In this document: positions 23,851 through 31,818 of the stretch, piece after piece
How the letters are laid out: every line of letters begins with the position of its first letter
How positions within the stretch are numbered: position 1 is the stretch's first letter
NCBI GenBank assembly: GCA_965247035.1
Contig: CBDFGJ010000003.1
Span: 806,001-870,000, forward strand
Length of the DNA stretch: 64,000 nucleotides
From: Azophilus sp965247035
GTDB lineage: Bacteria > Pseudomonadota > Gammaproteobacteria > Pseudomonadales > Azotimanducaceae
Reading direction: 5' to 3'
Program-made: the position numbers and the translations under genes
Notes under the pieces: model-generated
Databases searched by the model: none
The model's input: the letters and a program-made list of their open reading frames with translations, nothing else
What the model was told of the DNA's origin: nothing

Positions 23851-24584
23851 AGCTTCAAAGCTGTCGGGGTCATGGCACTAAAGAAAATCCTGTTTTTTGC
23901 ATCATGAAGGCCACCAAATGTCGTCCACAGTTCGACATCGTTAGGGCTATCTTGTTCAAATACAGAGAAAACGTCAATATCCAATACTAACGGTAAATGG
24001 TCCTCTGTGGGGCGCTCAATTGTTTGATTAATTATGGCTATCGCCGCTAAAGGAGTTTTTAACGATAGCACAACCCTGGTCAAAAAATGATCAATCTCAT
24101 CGCCAAGATCGGGAGGTAGCTGTGGAGCATTATGTATATATTGATCAAAATCGATCAGTCCACCTTCACCATATGGAATACGCAGCACATTAATGTATCT
24201 AACGGCTGTCCTAACTACTTCGACCTTGCCCGCGTCGGCCTTGAAAGAAGACCAGACAGCCTGAGCTAGGTTGCAGAGATCAGCCCATTCCGTATATGGA
24301 GCAAACTGACTGACAGTAACTCCTTGCTTACGAATCTGTAAAATATTCTTCCCATCGTCGCTTTCCAGGCGATAACCAATGTGAGAGTGACTCTCAGTTT
24401 TTCGCATTACTCCCGCGGGTTGAGGTTGGACACGTAGCTCTGCTTCCGAGATTTCAGCAGATTGAGAAAAACCCTCAATTGATAAATCCAATGATTTCGG
24501 ATCTATATCGGCATCCTTAATCTGAATATTAATGATCGCTTCCTTGATGGGAGCATTCGGAAGATGGTAGGGCGTCACAGGCAC
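23841..24584 (-). CDS. TIGR04255-family protein
   Basis: The sporadically distributed TIGR04255 family is recognised by its start (YHLPNAPIKEAIINIQI), the middle ILQIRKQGVTVSQFAPYTEW and RTAVRYINVLRIP, and the end LWTTFGGLHDAKNRIFFSAM. It has 247 residues, the usual length, and starts with GTG behind GAGGG. The molecular function is not established, but its patchy distribution and mobile context fit a defence or toxin-antitoxin role. The region is AT-rich compared with its surroundings. Confidence 0.75.
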   Translation of the reverse strand: MPVTPYHLPNAPIKEAIINIQIKDADIDPKSLDLSIEGFSQSAEISEAELRVQPQPAGVMRKTESHSHIGYRLESDDGKNILQIRKQGVTVSQFAPYTEWADLCNLAQAVWSSFKADAGKVEVVRTAVRYINVLRIPYGEGGLIDFDQYIHNAPQLPPDLGDEIDHFLTRVVLSLKTPLAAIAIINQTIERPTEDHLPLVLDIDVFSVFEQDSPNDVELWTTFGGLHDAKNRIFFSAMTPTALKLCE

Positions 24585-24624
24585 GATTTGGCCCTCAACC
24601 TAGCTGTAGCTGTATACATCGAAT

Positions 24625-24816
24625 CTAACATCGAGCAGCGTTATCCAATGCTGTTCTTACCCAGTCAGAGAGGATTTGCTCTCCTCTGCCTGCAGCAGCT
24701 TTATAGCTCTCTAACTGCTGCTGCCTTAAACGAATCCGAGGTGGCACCTTATCCATAGGGTTTTCTGCTCGATAGCTGGCGGGGCGCCCACGTCTTTTGA
24801 TTACTTTGTCGGCCAT
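24625..24816 (-). CDS. Small basic protein, possible ribbon-helix-helix DNA-binding
   Basis: The 63-residue product (MADKVIKRRGRPASYRAENP, then MDKVPPRIRLRQQQLESYKA, and a helix to the end) has the size and charge pattern of small DNA-binding regulators. It lies directly upstream of the TIGR04255 gene on the same strand and could be its regulator or antitoxin. The frame is fused upstream to an IstB fragment, so ATG 24816 is chosen as the real start. Confidence 0.55.
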   Translation of the reverse strand: MADKVIKRRGRPASYRAENPMDKVPPRIRLRQQQLESYKAAAGRGEQILSDWVRTALDNAARC

Positions 24817-24839
24817 AGGATCGAGTATACCCAATTTAA

Positions 24840-25115
24840 AAGGATGCACAAAATTCAACCCCTCTCGGCAGGTTTGATGTCCGAAGGCGCAGGCCAGCCA
24901 GCTCTTGCCGATGCCGGTCGGCCCGGTGAGTAGCAGATTGTGGCGCTCGCGCACCCACTGGCAGTTGGCCAGTTTGGTGACCACGGATTTATCCAGACCG
25001 CGGGGATGCTGGTAGTCGATGTCCTCAACGACAGCGCCAGTTGTTGCTCAAAGGCACGGGCCATGCCGTTCAGGCGCAAGCTGTACAGTTTTCCCAAAGT
25101 GGGGTGTGTCAACAT
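24840..25115 (-). pseudogene. IS21-type helper ATPase IstB, internally deleted
   Basis: The start (MLTHPTLGKLYSLRLNGMAR) is followed by a jump to another frame carrying VVEDIDYQHPRGLDKSVVTK and the Walker A region LLLTGPTGIGKSWLACAFGH. About 50 residues between the parts, and everything after Walker A, are missing. The IstA partner is absent. Confidence 0.8.
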
Positions 25116-25141
25116 AAGCCTCTCCTGGTGAGTTAGTGGTA

Positions 25142-25362
25142 ATACCCCGGCACCATCACCGATCGCCGGTTTGGGGATGCTCATGCCCCGGGACTTCAGG
25201 TTCAACCACACCTCACGCCAACCCTGTGTCGATTCCCGCACACCGTCTTCAATGGCGAGAAAATGCCTATCACCGCGTTCATTGACACCCATGATGACCA
25301 GAGCGCACAGCCTGCCCTGTTCGGTTCTCAGGCCGCCGTAGACACCATCGGCCCACACCTCC
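25142..25362 (-). pseudogene. IS256-family transposase fragment
   Basis: The frame encodes the central IS256 (Mutator-type) segment MWADGVYGGLRTEQGRLCAL, then VIMGVNERGDRHFLAIEDGV and SRGMSIPKPAIGDGAG, which includes the second catalytic Asp. It is cut on one side by an IS66 fragment and on the other by the IstB piece, with which it forms one open chimeric frame. Confidence 0.8.
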
Positions 25363-25363
25363 A

Positions 25364-25943
25364 GGGCAGCCCGCCAAAGCCGACGTGGCGTTAAGCAGGA
25401 TCCGCAGGCTGTATGCGATAGGGAAATCGATCAAGAACTTGGAGCACGACCAGAAAAAACAGGCGCGACAGACACTCAGCGTGCCGATTCTCGATGATCT
25501 GAAACCGTGGCTGGAGAAAAACGTCAGCCGGGTACCCAAAGATAGCCTGACCCACAAGGCGATAAGGTACACGCTGAACCAGTGGGAGTATCTGATTGGT
25601 TATTGCGAGGATGGCCGGCTGCATATCAGTAATGCGCCGGCAGAGAATGCAATCAGGCCATTTGCCGTTGGTCGCCGCGCCCGGTTATTCGCAGATACCA
25701 CACACGGCGCTCGGGCCAGTGCGACCTGCTATGGTTTGGTGGAAACGGCTAAGGCGAATAAGCTTGAGCCCTACGCTTACCTCCAGCATGTGCTGGCGCA
25801 TATTGCGGCGGCGGATACGGTGGAGAAGCTGGAAGCGTTACTGCCCTGGAACATGGAGGTCGAAGACTAACGGCGGGGCAAACTGACTAACTGTTCGATG
25901 ACTACCTGATAATGTCAACGGGGGTCGATTTAGAGGCGCTTAC
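25364..25943 (+). mobile_element. IS66-family 3' fragment (copy C)
   Basis: It codes for the end of TnpC (from KADVALSRIRRLYAIGKSIK to NMEVED at 25870) and has the right terminus CGATTTAGAGGCGCTTAC ending at 25943. NALAENA is changed to NAPAENA and the frame has no start of its own. The left part is missing. The terminal variant and last codons match the copy at 6905-7431, so these two share an origin. Confidence 0.85.
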
Positions 25944-25963
25944 ACTTAACTGAGTGAAACCAG

Positions 25964-27100
25964 TCAGACAGTCATGGGCATATCGTTGTCCAGCAACGCG
26001 CTGCGCGGCGACACATATTGATAGCCCTGCACTTCGGCCACCGCCTCGCAGGTAATCAAACCGGCGTGAACGTTGAGACCGGCCAGCAGATGCTCATCTT
26101 CCAACAGTGCATCACGGCCCCCATTGGCCAAGCGAATAGCAAACGGCAGAGTCGCATTGGTCAGGGCCAGTGTCGCGGTGCGTGCTACGCCACCGGGCAT
26201 ATTCGCCACACAGTAATGTACAACCTCATCCACTATATATGTGGGCTCCTGGTGTGTGGTGGCGTGGCTGGTTTCAAAGCAACCCCCCTGGTCGATAGCC
26301 ACATCTACCACCACTGCGCCGGGCTTCATGCGCTGGATAAGTTCCTTGCTCAGCAATCTGGGAGCAGATGCGCCGGGAATAAGCGCAGCACCAATCACCA
26401 GGTCCGCGTCCAGGGCGTGCCGTTCAACCGAATCTGTGGTGGAGTAAACTGTTTTAACACGGCCCTGAAATTCTGAATCCAACTCCTTGAGGCGCGGCAG
26501 TGACCGATCCAGTATGGTCACATCGGCGCCCATACCAATCGCCATGCGCGCCGCATTGGTGCCGACCACACCGCCACCCAATACCAGCACACGACCCGGC
26601 TCAACACCCGGCACGCCACCCAGCAAGGTGCCATTACCACCGCGGGCTTTTTCCAGGTTACTGGCGCCCGCCTGCACCGACATGCGTCCGGCAACTTCCG
26701 ACATGGGCGCCAGCAGCGGTAAACCACCACCGAGAGCGGTGACTGTTTCATAGGCGACACAGGTTGCGCCGGAGTCGACCAGCAAACGGGTCTGCTCGGG
26801 ATCTGGAGCCAGGTGCAAATAGGTAAACAACAACTGTCCAGCGCGCAGCATTTTACATTCAAGCGGCTGGGGTTCCTTGACCTTGATGATCATACCCGCA
26901 CTGGCGAACACATCTGCAGCACTCTGTGCAATGCTGGCCCCGCAGGCCGTGTAATCCGCATCCTCGAAGCCAATACCTTTGCCGGCATTGGTTTCCACCA
27001 GCACCTGGTGGCCGTTGGCAACCAGTTCACGAACGCCTGCCGGGGTCAGGCCAACACGATACTCATGATTTTTAATCTCTTTGGGGATTCCAACTAACAT
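25964..27100 (-). CDS. ald: Alanine dehydrogenase
   Basis: NAD-dependent interconversion of L-alanine with pyruvate and ammonia. The 378-residue protein has the N-terminal signature MLVGIPKEIKNHEYRVGLTP with the pyruvate-binding Arg and nearby Lys, the NAD fold VLVLGGGVVGTNAARMAIGM, and the conserved C-terminal PGGVARTATLALTNATLPFA. The ribosome site GGGGAG is well placed. It is divergent from an Lrp-type regulator 126 bases away, a usual arrangement for control by alanine or leucine. It appears intact, although an IS66 end lies only 20 bases beyond its stop. Confidence 0.95.
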   Translation of the reverse strand: MLVGIPKEIKNHEYRVGLTPAGVRELVANGHQVLVETNAGKGIGFEDADYTACGASIAQSAADVFASAGMIIKVKEPQPLECKMLRAGQLLFTYLHLAPDPEQTRLLVDSGATCVAYETVTALGGGLPLLAPMSEVAGRMSVQAGASNLEKARGGNGTLLGGVPGVEPGRVLVLGGGVVGTNAARMAIGMGADVTILDRSLPRLKELDSEFQGRVKTVYSTTDSVERHALDADLVIGAALIPGASAPRLLSKELIQRMKPGAVVVDVAIDQGGCFETSHATTHQEPTYIVDEVVHYCVANMPGGVARTATLALTNATLPFAIRLANGGRDALLEDEHLLAGLNVHAGLITCEAVAEVQGYQYVSPRSALLDNDMPMTV

Positions 27101-27226
27101 GGCGTTCTCCCCTTGGGGTTGTGTGCTTCAATGATTCAAGTGGCAGGAATCATAGCCAAACTTGCGCAGGACTTTTTCTCTATATTTTGATATCTTTAGG
27201 CTTATTTACTGTTAATGAGATTTGTC

Positions 27227-27730
27227 ATGGCTGATTCAACCAAAAATACCGAATATAGCTTATCCAATCGTCTTAATCGAATTGATCGAAATATCCTCAG
27301 GGTGCTGCAGGAAGATGCGCGCATCAGTTACGTCGCACTGGCCAGAGAAGTCGGATTAACCACCACACCCTGCATCGAAAGGGTCAAACGCCTGGAGCGC
27401 GAGGGTGTGATTCGCGGCTACCAGGCAACTTTGGATCCAGACTATCTGGATGCCGGCCTAGTGGTATTCGTGCAGATCCGTTTAACCCGCACCGCCCAGG
27501 ATATTTTTGCGGAGTTCAAAGCCAAGGCTTCCTCCCTGGAGGCGGTGCAGGAGTGTTACCTGGTGTCGGGGAATTTTGACTACCTGATCAAGGCGCGGGT
27601 GGCGGACATGCACGCCTACCGGGAGTTCCTGGGGGAGACATTGCTAACCCTGCCCGGCGTGCAGGAGTCGACCAGTTACGTTGTGATGGAACAGGTCAAG
27701 GAAACCCTAAAGCTGCCGGTTCCCGCCTGA
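27227..27730 (+). CDS. Lrp/AsnC-family regulator, probable ald activator
   Basis: N-terminal helix-turn-helix (NRIDRNILRVLQEDARISYV, then REVGLTTTPCIERVKRLERE) and a C-terminal RAM effector domain (VQECYLVSGNFDYLIKARVA) mark the family. The CIERVKRLE segment is typical of global Lrp. It is divergent from alanine dehydrogenase, its likely target. The start is ATG 27227 (MADSTKN) or ATG 27215 four codons upstream. Confidence 0.9.
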   Translation: MADSTKNTEYSLSNRLNRIDRNILRVLQEDARISYVALAREVGLTTTPCIERVKRLEREGVIRGYQATLDPDYLDAGLVVFVQIRLTRTAQDIFAEFKAKASSLEAVQECYLVSGNFDYLIKARVADMHAYREFLGETLLTLPGVQESTSYVVMEQVKETLKLPVPA

Positions 27731-27782
27731 CTCCAGCCTCTGGCCGCTGACAGGCACATGCGCCGAGCATAGCGTCAGGTAC

Positions 27783-28049
27783 ATGACACATAAGCATAGT
27801 GAGACAAAAAAGCGAACTGGAAGGCATGTGCGCTTGTTTAAAAATGGTCGCAATCAAGTGCTGCGAATTCCCAAAGAGTTTGAGCCGGCAGGTGACGAGG
27901 CCATTATTCGCAGAGAGGGTGACAAACTCATAATAGAACCCATTTGCAAGGACGGTCTATTATCCGTACTTGCGAGCCTGAGGCCTTTTGAGGAGAGCTT
28001 CCCGGATATTGATGAGCCTCTGCCTGTACTGGATGACGTGAAGCTCTGA
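27783..28049 (+). CDS. vapB: VapB-type antitoxin, orphan
   Basis: An AbrB/SpoVT-like swapped-hairpin domain (VRLFKNGRNQVLRIPKEFEP, then DEAIIRREGDKLIIEPI) is followed by a toxin-binding tail (SVLASLRPFEESFPDIDEPL). This is the classic VapB layout. The toxin that should follow is reduced to a few codons, so the antitoxin has no partner here. Confidence 0.85.
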   Translation: MTHKHSETKKRTGRHVRLFKNGRNQVLRIPKEFEPAGDEAIIRREGDKLIIEPICKDGLLSVLASLRPFEESFPDIDEPLPVLDDVKL

Positions 28050-28052
28050 GTG

Positions 28053-28088
28053 ATGAAGACGCGTTTTTTTGTGTATAAAAAACTCTGA
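28053..28088 (+). pseudogene. Remnant of VapC start codons
   Basis: ATG four bases after the vapB stop begins MKTRFFVYKKL and then stops. PIN-domain VapC toxins often begin with similar residues before the first Asp, so this may be the 5' stub left after a deletion joined vapB to the hydrolase gene. Confidence 0.35.
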
Positions 28089-28090
28089 CT

Positions 28091-28655
28091 GTGCTTATGG
28101 CAATTGTTGTCAGCACAGTGTTGGTCGCCTGCGGCACCAAAGAACCCGTCCTGGTTGACAGCGACATTCTGCGCGTCACCCTGTTGTCATCCGGAGGCGC
28201 GAACATTTACATTGTCGACCGCAATGACAAGCGCATCATGATCGATTCCGGTAACCCTGGCGACGAGCGCCTCTTTGAGACCCTGATGCAGGAGCAGGGA
28301 ATCTCTCCCGACAGCATCGACTATCTGATCCTCACCCACGCGCACCTGGACCATGCCGGTACGGCGGCGCATTTCCAGGAAAAATGGCGCATACCTGTGA
28401 CAGGCGGTAGTGGCGATCAGCCCATGCTCGACCGGGAAGGCCAGGCCGATATCTGCCCGACCGGGCTACTCGCGGAACTGATTCGCTGGATGGGCAAGGG
28501 TCGCCGCTACCCGAGTCTGCAGTTAGACATCCCCATCGAGAGTGAATTTGATATGAATGAGCAGGGCATAGACGGCAACATCCTGCCATTGCCGGGTCAT
28601 ACAGAGGGCTCCCTGGTCATCACCTTCGACGAGCAGGTCTTTTTCAGCAACCTGC
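28091..28655 (+). pseudogene. Metallo-beta-lactamase-fold lipoprotein, truncated at the 3' end
   Basis: A short lipoprotein signal (VVSTVLVAC) leads to a hydrolase with the zinc motif ILTHAHLDHAG and later LPLPGHTEGSL. The homology stops after the strand VFFSN, where the DNA continues as the antisense of a monooxygenase gene. The reading frame runs on to 28708 by chance. The final metal-binding Asp and His regions are missing, so it is probably inactive. Confidence 0.75.
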
Positions 28656-29669
28656 AGATAAAGTCGCAGACCAGGTCCACGCGCATGGCCCAGTTGGTAC
28701 GCAGGTAACCAAACATAAATGACATATTGGGGATACCGGAGTTCATGATGCCTCGATAGGTGAAGGTATCGGCAAAGTCCACCGGCTCACCATCCACGTC
28801 GAAGGCAATATCACCCATCACGCTGAGGTTAAAACCCGTAGCTGTGATGATGATGTCCGCTTCCAGCAACTCGCCGGATTTGGTGAGGATGCCATCTTCC
28901 GTGAACCGGTCGATATGGTCGGTTACTATCGACACCTTGCCGGACTTGATGCCCTCGAACAGATCGCCATCGGGCACATAGGCCAGGCGCTGCTGTCAGG
29001 GACGATAGCTGGGCGTGAAGTGACTCATATCAAAGTCCTCACCCAGGTACTCACGGATCACCTTGCAGAGCTCTTCCTTGACCAGCTCCGGATTCGACAT
29101 TGAGAAATACTGCACGTCCTTGGTCTGCTTGAGAATGCTGCGACGCACAATGTCGTGCACCCATTCTTCCGGCACGTCCAGTTCGCGCAGTTGATCCGCC
29201 AGTTCATTGCGGTTTTCGCCGGTCCAGAAGTAGGTGGGTGAGCGCTGCAGCATGGTGATGCTGGAACAATCATCAGCCATATTGGGAATAAGCGTTGCGG
29301 CTGTGGCGCCAGAACCGATCACCACCACTCCCGGTAGCGGATGTGCTGGTCAAGACTGTCTTCTTCAATCGCCTCTTCCATGTAGTCCAGGATGGCGCCG
29401 GCAGATGCAATCGGCTGCCCCTTCCAGGGCTTGAAGCCATAGCCCAAGGTGTACAAATCACTGTCTGAGTGAATTCCCGGGTAGGTGTGCTGACGCCAGG
29501 TACCACCAAAGGGCTCCTTGGCTTCGAGAATGACATAGCTTTTGTCGGGGCATTTTTCGCCCAGGCGGTGGGCAGCGCCAACGCCGGAAATACCGGCACC
29601 TACAATCAATACGTCAAAGTGTTCACTGATCGTAGCGGGAGATTGGTGAAGAGTGGTGACATCGTTCAT
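28640..29669 (-). pseudogene. Flavin-containing (Baeyer-Villiger-type) monooxygenase, decayed
   Basis: The start is intact, with the FAD site FDVLIVGAGISGVGAAHRLG and FGGTWRQHTYPG. After IRYREWW a deletion of roughly 70 codons and a frame change lead to the NADP site VVIGSGATAATLIPNM. An in-frame TGA (28996-28998) replaces Trp in SYRPW-QQRLAYVPDG. The frame then continues through ADIIITATGF to a junction near 28650 with the hydrolase gene on the other strand. The C-terminus is lost. Confidence 0.85.
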
Positions 29670-29714
29670 GGGTTGGCCTCTTGCTCTGCTTGAATAAGGA
29701 TGCGTTGGAGATGT

Positions 29715-29897
29715 TCACCGATGCAGGGCTGTCGGCGCGCGCCCTGGAGGAGCCAGACTTCCCCATTTCTCTATCGCGGAAAAATTATCGATAGTACTTT
29801 GCAAAAATCCGAGCAGCTGGTCGCGGCTTTGCGCCAGTGCGTTGAAATTGGTTGTTGCTAGGATTTTTTTGGATTCCATATATGCATATATGCACAT
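29715..29897 (-). CDS. Uncertain small open frame
   Basis: A 60-codon frame (from MCIYAYMESKKILATTNFNA) lies just upstream of the monooxygenase on the same strand. The helical middle resembles no family I know and the end is low-complexity. It may be the stub of a truncated gene. Confidence 0.15.
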   Translation of the reverse strand: MCIYAYMESKKILATTNFNALAQSRDQLLGFLQSTIDNFSAIEKWGSLAPPGRAPTALHR

Positions 29898-29936
29898 ATT
29901 TACACTAATTTTTCGCCCTGGAGTGTCTATGCCGGC

Positions 29937-30197
29937 ATGGTGTATTTCGTCTGTGGGCTTTTAAATTCAAACATGGTTCAGGAACATATTGAAAACCACA
30001 CCATCCAAATTCAGGTGAGCAACATCTTCAAGCACCTGAGCCTTCCTCAATTTGAGGGTAAAAACCCCACGCACAGGAAGATTGCCAGCTTGTGCCAACA
30101 AGCGCACGAAACCTCGACAAGTACAGAGCGGGGGAAACTTCTGGACAAAATGAATACGGTGACAGAGCCCTTTTTTGAAGAATGGTTGATCCATTGA
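29937..30197 (+). CDS. Hypothetical small protein
   Basis: The 86-codon frame, or 74 codons from the internal ATG 29973, has an even, protein-like composition (NTHRKIASLCQQAHE-like helices, FFEEWLIH end). There is no recognised domain or clear ribosome site. It sits between monooxygenase debris and a coiled-coil gene. Confidence 0.3.
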   Translation: MVYFVCGLLNSNMVQEHIENHTIQIQVSNIFKHLSLPQFEGKNPTHRKIASLCQQAHETSTSTERGKLLDKMNTVTEPFFEEWLIH

Positions 30198-30410
30198 CTG
30201 GGGCGTAGACAGGGGTCACCCCGACACACACTTGCCGTGATGTCCCGGTTCACCCCGGGGCCCCAGTTTCAAGGGACAACCCCTGGCGCCTGAGACCACA
30301 CCGGGCCAGCCGGATCGTGTGTCCGGGTGCCGTGGCGCACGTGTGAGGTGCATTGGCACCACGACACAAAGGTGCGGTATACTGCACGACAATATTGAGT
30401 GGAGATAGCC

Positions 30411-30671
30411 ATGTCCGCTGAAATTCTGGCCATCCTTGGTATGACCGCCACGCTACTGGTTGCCACATGGACCATGAACCGGTCATTGCGGGCCGATCTG
30501 CGCACAGACGTGCACCGCCTTGAAGACAAGGTCGATGCCCGCTTTGAGCAGATTGACAAGAAGATCGATGGATTGCGCGAAGACCAGCATGCCCTCAATG
30601 CCCGTATGTCAGGCCTCGAAGGGCTGATGCAGGGACTCAAGGAAGCCATCGTCGCCCGCTCGGTGGCCTGA
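30411..30671 (+). CDS. Small membrane-anchored coiled-coil protein
   Basis: From ATG 30411 the protein has one N-terminal membrane helix (ILAILGMTATLLVATWTM) and then a heptad-patterned coiled coil (VHRLEDKVDARFEQIDKKID and onward) to the end. Such proteins of about 85 residues are widespread in proteobacteria and have no assigned role. GGAG lies eight bases before an upstream ATG at 30399, which could be the start instead. The preceding 150 bases are GC-rich with short inverted repeats. Confidence 0.6.
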   Translation: MSAEILAILGMTATLLVATWTMNRSLRADLRTDVHRLEDKVDARFEQIDKKIDGLREDQHALNARMSGLEGLMQGLKEAIVARSVA

Positions 30672-30837
30672 GTGTTTCGGTCTGTGACCGCGTTGTCCAC
30701 GTGCGTCACGATGCTGGCCCGGTTCCATCGGCAATCGGCTGGGGAACGCTATCCGCGCGTTACGCGACACCGTTTCGCCACGGTCACCGGGGTTGTCATG
30801 GGCGGTGTAGCGATGCGCAGCGCCACGGCCTGTGGCG

Positions 30838-31590
30838 GGCTTTGTCGCAAAGTTGGCGGACTCAGCGTCCCAATCTATACCCGGTTATCCGGAATAGCAG
30901 TTATTGGACAAAAAATGTTCACCTTCAAAGGTCGTCACCATCAGCAAGAGATCATATTACAATGCGTTCGCTGGTACGTGGCCTATTCGTTGAGCTATCG
31001 TGATCTGGAGGAGTTGATGCAGGAGCGAGGCTACGCGGTGGATCATAGCACCGTTCAGCGCTGGGTCGTACATTATGCACCTCGCATCGAGAAGGTCTTT
31101 CGTAAAACCAAAAAGCGTGTGGGCCTTCGCTGGAGGCTTGATGAGACCTATGTGAAAATCAAAGGCGAGTGGAAATACCTATATCGTGCCGTCGACAAGC
31201 AAGGCGATACCGTTGATTTTCTACTGACTGCCCGGCGCGATAAGAAGGCAGCCCGACGTTTCCTGAACAAAGCCATCGGGCCTAACGGAAAGCCGAGCTT
31301 AATCAATATCGACAAAAGCGGAGCCAATACAGCGGCCATCAAGCAGTACAATACTGACGAAAACAAGCGCGTCAAAATCCGTCAATGCAAATATCTGAAC
31401 AACATTGTGGAGCAGGATCACCGGTTTATTAAGCGGCGATCCAGGCCCATGCTGGGCTTCAAATCCTTCTGGTCGGCCCGAGCAACCCTGGCTGGAATAG
31501 AGCTCTGGCACATGTTGAAGAAAGGCCAAAACAAGAGTTCTCTGCCGGCATGGCAACAGTTTTACTCGTTGGTGGCTGCAGGGTAGCTGC
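30838..31590 (+). mobile_element. IS6-family insertion sequence
   Basis: An IS6-like left end (GGGCTTTGTCGCAAAGTT) begins at about 30838, 77 bases before the transposase. I cannot find a clean inverted copy downstream, although AAGTTCGCGAC after 31630 is a weak candidate. The next 230 bases, to 31818, show nothing recognisable. Confidence 0.6.
30915..31586 (+). CDS. IS6-family transposase
   Basis: The 223-residue protein from ATG 30915 (MFTFKGRHH) has the full family layout: an N-terminal HTH-like region (LSYRDLEELMQERGYAVDHS) and a DDE catalytic domain. The triad lies in WRLDETYVKIKGEW, INIDKSGANTAA and YLNNIVEQDHRFIKRR. It appears complete and is the only intact transposase in the window. 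Upstream extension of the frame to 30672 lies outside the element. Confidence 0.9.
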   Translation: MFTFKGRHHQQEIILQCVRWYVAYSLSYRDLEELMQERGYAVDHSTVQRWVVHYAPRIEKVFRKTKKRVGLRWRLDETYVKIKGEWKYLYRAVDKQGDTVDFLLTARRDKKAARRFLNKAIGPNGKPSLINIDKSGANTAAIKQYNTDENKRVKIRQCKYLNNIVEQDHRFIKRRSRPMLGFKSFWSARATLAGIELWHMLKKGQNKSSLPAWQQFYSLVAAG

Positions 31591-31818
31591 GCTTGATGGT
31601 CACTATTAGTTCACGTAGATCAAAGTTCGCGACGGAATTCATGCAAGAGGGCATGTGCCCCCAAGGGCGACCAGCGCATCTGTTGTGATTTGGACATCCG
31701 TTTGTCAATCGAATTCCCGTTCATGGTCACTCACCGCGCAATTCACAAAAGTGAGTTCAGTATGGGCAGAAATCAGCGCTGAGGCGGGCGGATAGGAAAT
31801 GCAAATATTTCCATTTAT

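Noticed and set aside
26018..26862. Several long frames opposite ald
   Set aside because: They are antisense shadows of a well-conserved, intact gene.
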